49,768 bases of DNA. Origin: Anaerobranca californiensis DSM 14826 (lineage in GTDB: Bacteria > Bacillota > Proteinivoracia > Proteinivoracales > Proteinivoracaceae). The DNA lies in assembly GCF_900142275.1 (NCBI RefSeq), contig NZ_FRAI01000017.1, positions 1 to 49,768 on the forward strand, read 5' to 3'. A model generated the notes under the pieces. That model was not told the DNA's origin, made no database searches, and saw only the letters and a list, made by a program, of their open reading frames with translations. Shown here in pieces: positions 8,789 through 17,338 of this stretch (positions within the stretch are counted from its first letter, which is position 1; the number at the start of each line of letters is the position of its first letter). A program made the translations under genes and the position numbers.

Positions 8789-10849
8789 ATGAACCCATTA
8801 ATGTTAAAGTATATGTGGTATTTTGTTTTTTTAATAGGATTAAATGGGTATTTAGATCATTTTTATGGGATATTCCATGGAATAATTTTATCATTGATTT
8901 TTATAGGTATTGATTTTTTTTTAAAAAGCAAAAAGATAAACCTCACTGTTAAAACTTTAATTATTTTAATTTTTGTTTTTAACCATATAGGATTTAATTT
9001 CCCTAACATTTTTAGAACTATTTATTTTGATTTCTACTATTTGTTTTATGCCGAGTTTCAATATGTAAAAGTAACTCCTTTTTTACTGAACGTAATTTTC
9101 TTTCTCATCTTTAGAAAGTTATATATTAGTAAAAACACTAGTAATCCATTATACATCCTTGGGATCTTTTTAGGAGGGAGTTTACTCCTTTCCCTTTCAT
9201 TATTACAAGGTACAAAATTTTCCTTACTGACAATCTTCTATATCTTTATAGGTATTACTTTAATCATTTTCAACAATTTAGACCAAAGTACTATTAAAAT
9301 CACATCTGATTCCTTTTTATTTACGTTATTTTTATCAATACTAATTATTATTATAGGGATATGGTCAATAGATGCTCAGGTAGTTACTTCTTGGGAAGAG
9401 GTGAAAAACTATTTTTCCGGGGGATTTGGCAGCGGTGGTAGAGAAATAGAATTAGAACTGCCATACTTTAGTTACAATTCCGATGATAGTCGGTTAGGAG
9501 GCCCCATCCAACTTAAAGATACTCCAGTGCTGAGGGTATTTAGTGACAGAGCTTTGTATTTGCGGGGAGAATCTAGGTATATATACACTGGCAAGGGTTG
9601 GTCAAAAGACATAATCTCCCGGCAGCAAGTTTCTGTAAATAACATTCCCTTTGAAAGATATCAAGGTATCGAATATCAACAATTAGAAGTAGAAATAGAA
9701 ATTTTAGAAGGGAGCTACCCTTTATTATTTGCCCCTTATGGAACAACAAAATTTAGTAATTTGCCGTCGGAAAGTTTAGAACTGGTAAATGGCAATGACT
9801 TTTTACTTAACTATTACTTACACCCAGGGGCAAGGTATTCTTTGCAATATAATTTTCCTTCTTATCCACCTAATTATCTTCGGGAAAACTATCCTTACCC
9901 CGATGATTTTCCATTAAAAGAATACACCGGTTTACCAGATGATTTGCCCCAAAATATAATAGAGCTTGCCCAAAACTTAACTGCTCCATATACCAATAAT
10001 TACGATAAAGCCTTTGCTTTACAGAGGTATTTCCGTTCTAGGGAATTTAGCTACAATCTAGAAGTGCCTTACCCTCCAGAGAATATGGATTTTGTAGAAC
10101 ACTTTTTAGAAATAAAAGAAGGGTACTGTGTCCATTTTTCTACTGCCTTTGTGGTTATGGCTAGAAGTGTTGGAATTCCAGTTAGGTGGGTTAAGGGATA
10201 TTTTACAGGAAACAGGTTATCCCAAGGGGAGTATCTAGTCAGGGAAGAACATGCCCATGCTTGGGCGGAAGTCTACTTTCCCCAAGTAGGTTGGGTAATC
10301 TTTGAAACAACCCCTGGATATGGTATAGGTAGGCCTCAAGAGAGGGAAGGAGATGGAGAAAACCCGCCATTAGATTCTGATAATATAGACCCAATGGAGC
10401 CAATAGATGATGATGGGGGGATAAATGGGCCACCCCAAGGGGAAGGAGATGGAAAAGAGAAATTCTTTAAAAAAACCTTATCTATACTAATAGTTTTTCT
10501 CTGTGTATTAGGGTGGTATATTGTCCTTTGGTATAAAGAAAAGAAAATTTCTGTTAAAGAAAGGATAATTTTGTTATACAATAACCTGTTATTTAAATTG
10601 AAAATTTTAGGCTTTAAAAAGTTAGCAGGGGAAACCCCTAGAGAATTTTTATTTAGAGAAGAAATGTTTAAAGACCTCAATTATTTTCATTATTTAACCT
10701 TTACTTTTGAAAAAATTTATTATGGCGATACCAAAGGGGAAAAAGGGGAGTATGATAACATTAAGAAAGGTAGAGGAAAATTTATTTATAATCTATTAAA
10801 AAGGATGTTTTTACCATATAAGGAACAAAAAACAAAACACGAACTTTAA
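8789..10849 (+). CDS. Transglutaminase-like membrane protein, copy 2
   Basis: This 686-residue paralogue of the product at 4071 has the same plan: several N-terminal membrane helices (about residues 10-200), an extracytoplasmic region, a transglutaminase core with Cys447 (GYCVHFSTAF) and His490 (AHAWAEVYFP), a linker rich in Asp, Gly and Pro, one membrane helix and the ETPREFL tail motif. The ATG at 8789 follows GGAGG. It has no moxR or DUF58 neighbour of its own. An 80-base segment around the catalytic Cys is about 95% identical in DNA to copy 1 although the proteins are otherwise well diverged. Confidence 0.86.
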   Translation: MNPLMLKYMWYFVFLIGLNGYLDHFYGIFHGIILSLIFIGIDFFLKSKKINLTVKTLIILIFVFNHIGFNFPNIFRTIYFDFYYLFYAEFQYVKVTPFLLNVIFFLIFRKLYISKNTSNPLYILGIFLGGSLLLSLSLLQGTKFSLLTIFYIFIGITLIIFNNLDQSTIKITSDSFLFTLFLSILIIIIGIWSIDAQVVTSWEEVKNYFSGGFGSGGREIELELPYFSYNSDDSRLGGPIQLKDTPVLRVFSDRALYLRGESRYIYTGKGWSKDIISRQQVSVNNIPFERYQGIEYQQLEVEIEILEGSYPLLFAPYGTTKFSNLPSESLELVNGNDFLLNYYLHPGARYSLQYNFPSYPPNYLRENYPYPDDFPLKEYTGLPDDLPQNIIELAQNLTAPYTNNYDKAFALQRYFRSREFSYNLEVPYPPENMDFVEHFLEIKEGYCVHFSTAFVVMARSVGIPVRWVKGYFTGNRLSQGEYLVREEHAHAWAEVYFPQVGWVIFETTPGYGIGRPQEREGDGENPPLDSDNIDPMEPIDDDGGINGPPQGEGDGKEKFFKKTLSILIVFLCVLGWYIVLWYKEKKISVKERIILLYNNLLFKLKILGFKKLAGETPREFLFREEMFKDLNYFHYLTFTFEKIYYGDTKGEKGEYDNIKKGRGKFIYNLLKRMFLPYKEQKTKHEL

Positions 10850-10883
10850 AAAGATTATTATTGATAACATTAAGTTTCTGTCC

Positions 10884-10914
10884 TTGACAAAAGGGAATAA
10901 TCTTACTAAGATTA
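10884..10914 (+). promoter_or_regulatory. purEK promoter with palindrome over the -10
   Basis: TTGACA (10884-10889), 17 bases, then TAAGAT (10907-10912). The perfect repeat TAATCTT (10898-10904) and AAGATTA (10908-10914) with a 3-base spacer overlaps the -10, so an operator is possible. There is no room for a riboswitch before purE. Confidence 0.65.
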
Positions 10915-10950
10915 AAAATAAACTAAAAAAACCTAACGAAAGGAAGTGAT

Positions 10951-11445
10951 ATGGTGAAACCTTTGGTGGCGGTGATTATGGGAAGTATTTCTGACTGGGA
11001 GACAATGCAGCATACCTGTGAAGTATTAGATAATTTAGGGGTACCTTATGAGAAAAAAGTAGTTTCTGCCCATCGCACTCCCGATTATATGTTTGAATAC
11101 GCAAAGGGTGCTAAAGCTAGAGGAATAAAAGTAATAGTGGCAGGGGCAGGGGGAGCAGCTCACCTCCCCGGTATGGTAGCTGCCAACACCTTATTACCAG
11201 TTATTGGAGTTCCAATAAAATCTAATGCCTTAAATGGCGTGGATTCCCTCCTTTCTATAGTACAAATGCCCGGCGGAGTTCCAGTGGCTACGGTTGCCAT
11301 AGGTAAAGGAGGGGCAATTAATGCGGGAATACTAGCTGCTCAAATTATAGCCTTGGAAAATGAAGAGATTTTTGTCAATTTGGCAGTAGAACGGGAAAAG
11401 ATGAAAAAATTAGCTTTGGAGAGTAGTGAAAAATTATGGACTTAA
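10951..11445 (+). CDS. purE: N5-carboxyaminoimidazole ribonucleotide mutase
   Basis: PurE (class I) moves the carboxyl of N5-CAIR to give CAIR in IMP synthesis. The 164-residue protein shows GSISDWETM near residue 11, SAHRTP with His41, and the [14 protein letters not shown] loop at about 66-79, all active-site motifs. The ATG follows AGGAAG. The stop overlaps purK, which makes its substrate. It begins the first pur transcript behind the promoter at 10884. Confidence 0.97.
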   Translation: MVKPLVAVIMGSISDWETMQHTCEVLDNLGVPYEKKVVSAHRTPDYMFEYAKGAKARGIKVIVAGAGGAAHLPGMVAANTLLPVIGVPIKSNALNGVDSLLSIVQMPGGVPVATVAIGKGGAINAGILAAQIIALENEEIFVNLAVEREKMKKLALESSEKLWT

Positions 11446-12575
11446 TGGATGGGATTTTACCAGGGGCGACTATAGGTATTTTAGGAGGTGGGCAGTTAGG
11501 CAGGATGATGGCACTAGCTGCCCGACAAATGGGCTATAAAATTGCGGTATTAGAAAAAGAAAAAAACTCTCCCTGTGGGCAAATCGCCGACTATGAAGTG
11601 ATAGGGGATTACCAAGATTTAGAAAAAGCAGAAGAATTGGCTAGAATTAGTGATGTGGTGACCTACGAATTTGAAAATATTAGCTTAGAAACCGCCAAGG
11701 TTATAGAAAGAATAGGAAAACTTCCTCAAGGCAGTCAGTTGTTAGGAATAAGTCAACATCGGGGCCGGGAAAAAAGGGCAATAGAAAGTCTGGCAATTAA
11801 AGTTGCACCTTATCATTTAATTAACGATCTTCAAGATTTACAAAGGGCAGTAAGTAAATTAGGGTTACCTGCTATTTTAAAAACATGTAGAGGGGGTTAT
11901 GATGGTAAAGGTCAGTGGGTATTAAAGGGACAAGGAGATTTTTTAAAAGTAGTTGAGGAATTGGACTTTAATCAGCAGTATATTTTAGAAAAAATGATCC
12001 CCTTTACTAAAGAATTGTCTATAATTGTCAACAGAAATTCCAAAGGTCATGTCACTTCTTTCCCTATCAGTGAAAATATCCATTTAAATGGAATATTACA
12101 CATTACCATAGCACCGGCTAGGATAGATAAAGTTATAGAAGAGCAGGTGAAAGCTATAGGAATTACCCTCGCCCGGGGTTTAAATTTAGTTGGGACTTTA
12201 GCGGTAGAAATGTTTTTAACAGAAGAAGGAGAAATTTTTGTAAATGAATTGGCACCAAGACCCCATAATTCAGGGCATTATACTATAGAAGGTTGTGAAA
12301 TTTCCCAATTTGCCCAGCACATAAGGGCAACAACCAATTTACCTTTAGGTTCAACAAAGCTGTTAAAACCTAGCGTAATGATCAATATTTTAGGGGAAGA
12401 TCTAGAAAACGTGCTTTCTTCAATAGCTAAATTAGCAGATGCCCATCTTCACCTTTATGGGAAAGAAGAGAGCAAAAAAGGTAGAAAAATGGGGCATATT
12501 ACTTTTTTAGGCGATACAGTAGAAGAAGCTTTGACAAAGGCCAAGGGTTCTGGATTTATTAAGGCAGAAGTCTAA
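11436..12575 (+). CDS. purK: N5-carboxyaminoimidazole ribonucleotide synthase
   Basis: This 379-residue ATP-grasp enzyme makes N5-CAIR from AIR, bicarbonate and [20 protein letters not shown] near the N-terminus is the PurK signature. ATP-grasp residues follow in [14 protein letters not shown] and in [16 protein letters not shown]. It overlaps purE by ten bases. A second ATG at 11445 overlaps the purE stop as TAATG and is a possible alternative start. The next gene downstream is pbuG, not purB, so purEK forms a short transcript. Confidence 0.96.
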   Translation: MDLMDGILPGATIGILGGGQLGRMMALAARQMGYKIAVLEKEKNSPCGQIADYEVIGDYQDLEKAEELARISDVVTYEFENISLETAKVIERIGKLPQGSQLLGISQHRGREKRAIESLAIKVAPYHLINDLQDLQRAVSKLGLPAILKTCRGGYDGKGQWVLKGQGDFLKVVEELDFNQQYILEKMIPFTKELSIIVNRNSKGHVTSFPISENIHLNGILHITIAPARIDKVIEEQVKAIGITLARGLNLVGTLAVEMFLTEEGEIFVNELAPRPHNSGHYTIEGCEISQFAQHIRATTNLPLGSTKLLKPSVMINILGEDLENVLSSIAKLADAHLHLYGKEESKKGRKMGHITFLGDTVEEALTKAKGSGFIKAEV

Positions 12576-12634
12576 TGATAAATTAAAAACTGAACGTTTA
12601 TCAAACTTAAAACTTAAATTTTCGTATTTTATCC

Positions 12635-12663
12635 TTGACCATTCCCTTTTTTTATTTTATTAT
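12635..12663 (+). promoter_or_regulatory. Promoter of the riboswitch-pbuG transcript
   Basis: TTGACC (12635-12640), 17 bases, then TATTAT (12658-12663). It lies about 30 bases ahead of the aptamer. Non-coding sequence from 12576 to 12634 shows no hairpin with a T-run. Confidence 0.65.
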
Positions 12664-12695
12664 ATAAATGTAGTGAGAAAAAGTGAATAAGTAAT

Positions 12696-12766
12696 CACTC
12701 GTATAAGTGTGGTAATATGGTCCACATGTCTCTACCGGATAACCGTAAATTATCCGACTACGGGTG
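12696..12766 (+). promoter_or_regulatory. Guanine-class purine riboswitch aptamer
   Basis: P1 is CACTCGTA (12696-12703) with TACGGGTG (12759-12766). P2 is GTGTGG with CCACAT. P3 is CGGATAA with TTATCCG. The loop AATATGG and the loop CCGTAAA are canonical kissing-loop sequences, and J2/3 reads TCTCTACC. The specificity base in GACTA is C (12758), which means guanine/hypoxanthine rather than adenine (which would read GATTA). It controls the guanine permease downstream by transcription termination. Confidence 0.95.
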
Positions 12767-12823
12767 TTGAAGTTGTTGTATTTTTTCAACGGTCTTCAAC
12801 TAAGCGTTGAGCTTACTTGGTAT

Positions 12824-12866
12824 ACCCAAGACCCTAGAGACATTCTATGGTCTTGGGTTTTTATTT
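12824..12866 (+). terminator. Riboswitch-controlled terminator before pbuG
   Basis: ACCCAAGACC (12824-12833) pairs with GGTCTTGGGT (12849-12858), with an upper TAGA/TCTA stem and a T-rich tail. Competing pairings for its 5' arm are visible: GGTCTT (12791-12796) with AAGACC, and CTTGG with CCAAG. These would serve as antiterminators when guanine is scarce. Confidence 0.88.
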
Positions 12867-12929
12867 ATTCCCTTATTTAATTTTTTATTTTGCAATTATT
12901 TTTAAATTTTATTTATGGAGGTAGGAAAA

Positions 12930-14243
12930 ATGTTAAAGTATTTTAAAGTGAAGGAAAGGGGTAGCAACCTTTCTACAGAAGTTTTAGCAGGTGTTACAAC
13001 ATTTATGACAATGGCATATATCCTTTTTGTCAATCCTTACTATCTTTCTATGACAGGGATGCCCTTTAGTTCTTTAGTAACAGCAACAGCTCTAGCTGCC
13101 GCATTATCCACGATTTTTATGGGACTTTTCACAAATTATCCCTTTGCTTTAGCAAGTGGTATGGGCCTTAATGCAATGTTCGCCTTTGTTATCGCTCCTA
13201 AAGCCGGTTGGGAGGCAGCCCTTGGTGCAGTATTTATTTCTGGTATAGTTTTCTTAGTTTTAGCATTGGCAGGAGTTATTGAAAAGATAGATGAAGCTGT
13301 TCCAAAATCTTTAAAAGCCGCTGTTTCTGTAGGTATTGGTTTATTTATCGCTTTAATCGGATTTAAAAATGCTGGAATTGTAGTGGGATCTGAAGCTACT
13401 TTGGTTAAAATTGGCTCCTTTGACAACAGTCATACAATATTAGCTACATTAGGTTTATTTATCTCCGCTGCATTGATAGCTTTAAAGGTTAAAGGTGGAT
13501 TGTTAATAGGAATTATCATAACTACTATTATCGGTATTCCCATGGGGGTTACTTCTTTAGGGGAAATTTCCTCTATAAAGGATATTTTTGCTATGCCTAC
13601 TTTAGAAGGAATTGCCTTGAAGTTTGATCTAAAAGCTGCCTTTGGTTTAGGTTTTATGACTATTTTTTCCCTTGTATTTATCGACCTTTTCGATACCATG
13701 GGAACATTAATGGGTACCGGTGCTAGAGCTGGATACTTAGATAAAGATGGCAGACTTCCTAAAATTAAGAATGCTATGATAGTAGATGCTGCTGGTACTA
13801 TGTTTGGTGCTATGGTAGGAACTAGTACTGTTACAACTTATGTGGAAAGTACCGCTGGAGTCGCCCAAGGGGGAAGGACAGGCTTAACTTCTTTAGTTAC
13901 TGGTGGGTTATTTATCGTTGCTTTATTCTTCGCTCCTATTATTGGAATAGTACCCGGTGCTGCCACTGCCCCTGCTTTAATCATCGTAGGTGTGTTGATG
14001 ATGGGTGCAATTAAAGAGATTGACTTTGAGGATTTTACTAACGCTTTTCCAGCCTTTATGACTATTGCTTTCATGCCCTTTACCTTTAGTATTGCCGATG
14101 GTATTTCTGCAGGTTTTTTAGCTTACCCAATAGTTAAATTAGCTGCAGGGAAACACAAAGAGGTTCATCCCTTTGTCTATATCTTAGCCCTAATCTCCTT
14201 ATTCCACTTTGTCGGACCTCAAGTTATCGAGTTATTTAAGTAA
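12930..14243 (+). CDS. pbuG: Guanine/hypoxanthine permease (AzgA-type NCS2)
   Basis: The start is ATG 12930. The longer frame from 12915 begins on an ATG that is part of the GGAGGTAGG ribosome site itself. The 437-residue polytopic protein has STEVLAGVTTFMTMAYIL at the N-terminus, FALASGMGLNAMFAF, and LFDTMGTLMGTGARAG in the middle, all typical of the AzgA/PbuG branch of NCS2 purine permeases. The guanine riboswitch upstream supports a guanine or hypoxanthine substrate. It has its own terminator and splits the pur genes into two blocks. Confidence 0.93.
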   Translation: MLKYFKVKERGSNLSTEVLAGVTTFMTMAYILFVNPYYLSMTGMPFSSLVTATALAAALSTIFMGLFTNYPFALASGMGLNAMFAFVIAPKAGWEAALGAVFISGIVFLVLALAGVIEKIDEAVPKSLKAAVSVGIGLFIALIGFKNAGIVVGSEATLVKIGSFDNSHTILATLGLFISAALIALKVKGGLLIGIIITTIIGIPMGVTSLGEISSIKDIFAMPTLEGIALKFDLKAAFGLGFMTIFSLVFIDLFDTMGTLMGTGARAGYLDKDGRLPKIKNAMIVDAAGTMFGAMVGTSTVTTYVESTAGVAQGGRTGLTSLVTGGLFIVALFFAPIIGIVPGAATAPALIIVGVLMMGAIKEIDFEDFTNAFPAFMTIAFMPFTFSIADGISAGFLAYPIVKLAAGKHKEVHPFVYILALISLFHFVGPQVIELFK

Positions 14244-14252
14244 TTGAATAAC

Positions 14253-14284
14253 AACCCGAGTGAAATTTACTCGGGTTTTAATTT
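14253..14284 (+). terminator. pbuG terminator
   Basis: AACCCGAGT (14253-14261) and ACTCGGGTT (14269-14277) form a perfect 9-bp stem with a 7-base loop, followed by TTAATTT. The tail is short, so some read-through into purB is possible. Confidence 0.75.
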
Positions 14285-14300
14285 ACTAATCTCCTTTTTG

Positions 14301-14309
14301 TGATATAAA
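14301..14309 (+). promoter_or_regulatory. Candidate extended -10 promoter for purB and the main pur operon
   Basis: TGATATAAA (extended TG plus TATAAA, 14301-14309) lies 60 bases before purB. No good -35 is seen, so this is tentative. No riboswitch lies between the pbuG terminator and purB. Confidence 0.35.
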
Positions 14310-14369
14310 ATAGGGGTGGTGGAAAAATAAAGGAAAATACCGAAAAAGAATTACAAGGAGGAAACAGTA

Positions 14370-15662
14370 ATGATTGAACGTTATACTAGGGAAGAAATGG
14401 GAAGGATTTGGACTTTAGAAAACAAGTTTCAAAAATGGTTAGAAATTGAAATAGCCGCTTGTGAAGCTTGGGCAGAATTAGGGGTTATTCCTTGGGAAGC
14501 TGTGGAAAAAATAAAGGGAAAGGCTAAATTTACTGTAGAGAGAATTTTAGAAATTGAAAAGGAAACCCGCCATGATGTAATTGCCTTTACCCGCTGTGTT
14601 GCAGAAAGTTTAGGGGAAGAATCTAAATATGTTCACTATGGCCTTACATCTTCCGATGTAGTTGATACCGCTACAGCATTATTGATGGTGGAAGCTGGGG
14701 ATTTAATCATTAAAGAAATCAAGGAAAACTTAAATATTTTAAAGGAACAGGCCAATCAATACAAATATACAGTAATGATGGGAAGGACCCATGGAGTCCA
14801 TGCAGAACCTACTACTTTAGGATTAAAATTTGCCCTATGGTATAGTGAAATGGAGCGGAATTTAGAGAGATTCCATCAAGGGGTAGAGAATATCCGCTAC
14901 GGTAAATTATCGGGAGCTGTAGGCACCTTTGGCAACATCGATCCTAGGGTAGAAGAATATGTTTGTAGAAAATTAGGATTAAATCCTGCTCCGATATCTA
15001 CTCAAATCCTGCAGCGGGATAGACATGCCCATTACTTAACTACTTTAGGAATTTTAGCAGGGACTATAGAAAAAATCGCTTTGGAGATCAGAGGATTACA
15101 AAAAACAGAAACCCGGGAAGTAGAAGAACCTTTCTACAGTGGGCAAAAGGGATCTTCTGCAATGCCCCATAAGCGAAATCCCGTCAATTGTGAACAACTT
15201 TGTGGATTAGCCCGGGTGGTAAGAAGTAATTCTTTAATAGCTATGGAAAATCAAGCTCTTTGGCATGAAAGGGATATTTCCCACTCTTCAGCGGAAAGGG
15301 TAATTATCCCCGACAGTACAATTTTAATCCACTATATGTTGTATAAATTAAAAGGGATTTTAAAAGATTTACATGTCTATCCGGAAAATATGTTGGAAAA
15401 CATCAAAAAAAGCTATAACTTGACCTTTTCTGGCAGAGCTTTGTTGTACTTGGTACAAGGGGGCTTAAAGAGGGAAGAAGCCTATGACTTAATTCAAAAA
15501 CACGCCATGACGGCGTGGCAGGAAAAAAGGGACTTTAAAGAACTGTTATTACAAGATCCTGTAATATGTGAAAAAATAGCTCCAGAATTAATAGAAGAGA
15601 TTTTTGATTTAAATTTCTGTACTAGACAGGTTGACTACATTTTTAACCGAATAGGAATTTAA
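14370..15662 (+). CDS. purB: Adenylosuccinate lyase
   Basis: PurB cleaves SAICAR to AICAR and adenylosuccinate to AMP. The 430-residue protein carries the fumarase-superfamily signature GSSAMPHKRNPVNCE at about residues 260-275, and TSSDVVDTA near residue 90. The ATG follows AAGGAGG. It heads the nine-step block purB-C-S-Q-L-F-M-N-H-D, in which genes abut or overlap throughout. Confidence 0.97.
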   Translation: MIERYTREEMGRIWTLENKFQKWLEIEIAACEAWAELGVIPWEAVEKIKGKAKFTVERILEIEKETRHDVIAFTRCVAESLGEESKYVHYGLTSSDVVDTATALLMVEAGDLIIKEIKENLNILKEQANQYKYTVMMGRTHGVHAEPTTLGLKFALWYSEMERNLERFHQGVENIRYGKLSGAVGTFGNIDPRVEEYVCRKLGLNPAPISTQILQRDRHAHYLTTLGILAGTIEKIALEIRGLQKTETREVEEPFYSGQKGSSAMPHKRNPVNCEQLCGLARVVRSNSLIAMENQALWHERDISHSSAERVIIPDSTILIHYMLYKLKGILKDLHVYPENMLENIKKSYNLTFSGRALLYLVQGGLKREEAYDLIQKHAMTAWQEKRDFKELLLQDPVICEKIAPELIEEIFDLNFCTRQVDYIFNRIGI

Positions 15663-15687
15663 AGTTATATAAAGGGAGGAGATTAAA

Positions 15688-16404
15688 GTGTTCACCAAAG
15701 GGGAAAAACTCTATGAAGGGAAAGCTAAAATAATCTATGAAACCTTAGAGGACAAGGGATACTTGGTATATTTTAAAGATACTTTAACGGCGGGAAATGG
15801 TGTAAAAAAAGCTGAAGTTTTGGGAAAAGGGGAAATAAATAATCAAATTTCCAGCTTTATCTTTCAGTATTTAAAAGATAAAGGGATAGAAAACCACTAC
15901 ATTACTACAATATCGGCAAGGGAAATGTTGGTGGAAAAAGTAGAAATTATACCACTAGAGGTTGTCGTGAGAAATGTAGCTACCGGTAGTATCTGCCGCC
16001 GCTTAGGTATAAAAGAAAAAAAGGTATTCTCAAATCCTTTAGTAGAGTTTTATTATAAAAATGATGCCTTAGGTGACCCTTTAATCTGCCCAAATCATAT
16101 AGAACTTTTGGAACTGGCGTCAAACTCTGTAGTTGAAGAGATTAAAGGAACTGCTTTAAAAATAAATAATTTATTGACGGAGTTGTTTGAAGGTATAGGG
16201 ATTATCTTAGTAGACTTTAAATTAGAATTTGGAATTGATAAAGATAAAAAAGTAATTTTAGCAGATGAAATTTCTCCCGATACCTGCAGGCTTTGGGATA
16301 TGGAAAAGGGAATTAGTTTAGATAAAGATCTTTTCCGCAAAGGAGAAGGGGATGTATTAGTGGGATATACTGAAGTTTTAAACAGGTTGAAAGGGAGGAT
16401 ATAA
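15688..16404 (+). CDS. purC: SAICAR synthetase
   Basis: PurC joins CAIR with aspartate using ATP. The 238-residue protein has GKAKIIYE at the N-terminus, VEIIPLEVVVRN in the middle and the substrate block ILADEISPDTCRLWD near the C-terminus. The GTG start at 15688 follows AAAGGGAGGAG. It ends one base before purS begins. Confidence 0.97.
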   Translation: MFTKGEKLYEGKAKIIYETLEDKGYLVYFKDTLTAGNGVKKAEVLGKGEINNQISSFIFQYLKDKGIENHYITTISAREMLVEKVEIIPLEVVVRNVATGSICRRLGIKEKKVFSNPLVEFYYKNDALGDPLICPNHIELLELASNSVVEEIKGTALKINNLLTELFEGIGIILVDFKLEFGIDKDKKVILADEISPDTCRLWDMEKGISLDKDLFRKGEGDVLVGYTEVLNRLKGRI

Positions 16405-16405
16405 A

Positions 16406-16660
16406 ATGAAATACAATGTAGAAGTGATTGTTAGCTTTAAAAAGGGGGTACTGGATCCCCAGAGTGCGGCAGTTTCTGGTGCCATTGCTTCATTAGGTTA
16501 TGATAATATAGTAAATTTAACTATTAGTAAGAAATTTAACTTTCAAATATCAGGAAGTACAAGGGATATAGTTGAAGAACAAGTGGACAATTTATGCCGC
16601 AAATTATTGGCAAACCCTGTAATAGAGAATTATCATTATAGCATTTGGGAGGAGAAATAG
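16406..16660 (+). CDS. purS: FGAM synthase subunit PurS
   Basis: This 84-residue small subunit bridges PurQ and PurL in the three-part FGAM synthase of Gram-positive bacteria. It shows VEVIVSFKKGVLDPQ and the GYDNIVNLTISKKF segment typical of PurS. The RBS AAGGGAGGATA overlaps the end of purC. The stop TAG is followed directly by the purQ ATG. Confidence 0.96.
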   Translation: MKYNVEVIVSFKKGVLDPQSAAVSGAIASLGYDNIVNLTISKKFNFQISGSTRDIVEEQVDNLCRKLLANPVIENYHYSIWEEK

Positions 16661-17338
16661 ATGAAATTCGGTGTAGTGCTCTTTCCCGGTTCTAATTGTG
16701 ATAAAGATGCAGAGTATGCTGTGAATTTTTTAGGACAGTCCTGTGAAATGTTGTGGCATAAAGAAAAAAATTTCAAAGGTATAGATTGCATAATTTTGCC
16801 AGGTGGTTTTTCCTACGGTGATTATTTGAGGGCGGGAGCCATCGCCAGATTTGCCCCTATTATGGAACGGGTTGTGGAATTTGCCCAAAAAGGGGGGTTG
16901 GTGATGGGAATTTGTAATGGCTTTCAAATACTCACTGAAGTTGGATTGTTACCTGGTGTTTTAATAAGGAATAAAAATTTGCGGTTTGTGTGTGATATTG
17001 TACCAATAAGGGTGGAAAATACTGAAGTTCCCTATACCTATAACTTAAAAAAAGGGGATATACTGAAACTCCCTATAGCCCATGGGGAAGGGAACTATTA
17101 TATAGATAATAAAGGTTTAGAAGAATTAAAGAAAAATAACCAAATTGTCTTTTCCTATCTAGATAATCCCAATGGTTCTGTAGAAAACATTGCAGGGATT
17201 GTTAATATAAAGGGAAATGTATTAGGGATGATGCCCCATCCGGAGCGGGGTGTAGAAAAGGTATTGGGGTCTGAAGATGGCATGAAAATTTTAAAATCTG
17301 TAATAAATTGGTGGGGTGAAAAAAATGGCAAACTCTAG
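16661..17338 (+). CDS. purQ: FGAM synthase glutaminase subunit PurQ
   Basis: PurQ is the class I amidotransferase subunit that feeds ammonia to PurL. The 225-residue protein has the Cys85 nucleophile in [10 protein letters not shown] and the His-Glu pair in MMPHPERG near the C-terminus. The N-terminal [12 protein letters not shown] is standard. It overlaps the start of purL by 14 bases. Confidence 0.97.
   Translation: MKFGVVLFPGSNCDKDAEYAVNFLGQSCEMLWHKEKNFKGIDCIILPGGFSYGDYLRAGAIARFAPIMERVVEFAQKGGLVMGICNGFQILTEVGLLPGVLIRNKNLRFVCDIVPIRVENTEVPYTYNLKKGDILKLPIAHGEGNYYIDNKGLEELKKNNQIVFSYLDNPNGSVENIAGIVNIKGNVLGMMPHPERGVEKVLGSEDGMKILKSVINWWGEKNGKL

Noticed and set aside
10336-10680. 114-codon minus-strand frame within the second transglutaminase gene
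   Set aside because: It is a shadow of the true gene, with no ribosome site and no family features.
12766-12815. The several GTTG/CAAC hairpins after the riboswitch as a CRISPR-like or repeat array
   Set aside because: They are short alternative pairings of one expression platform, not spaced repeats.
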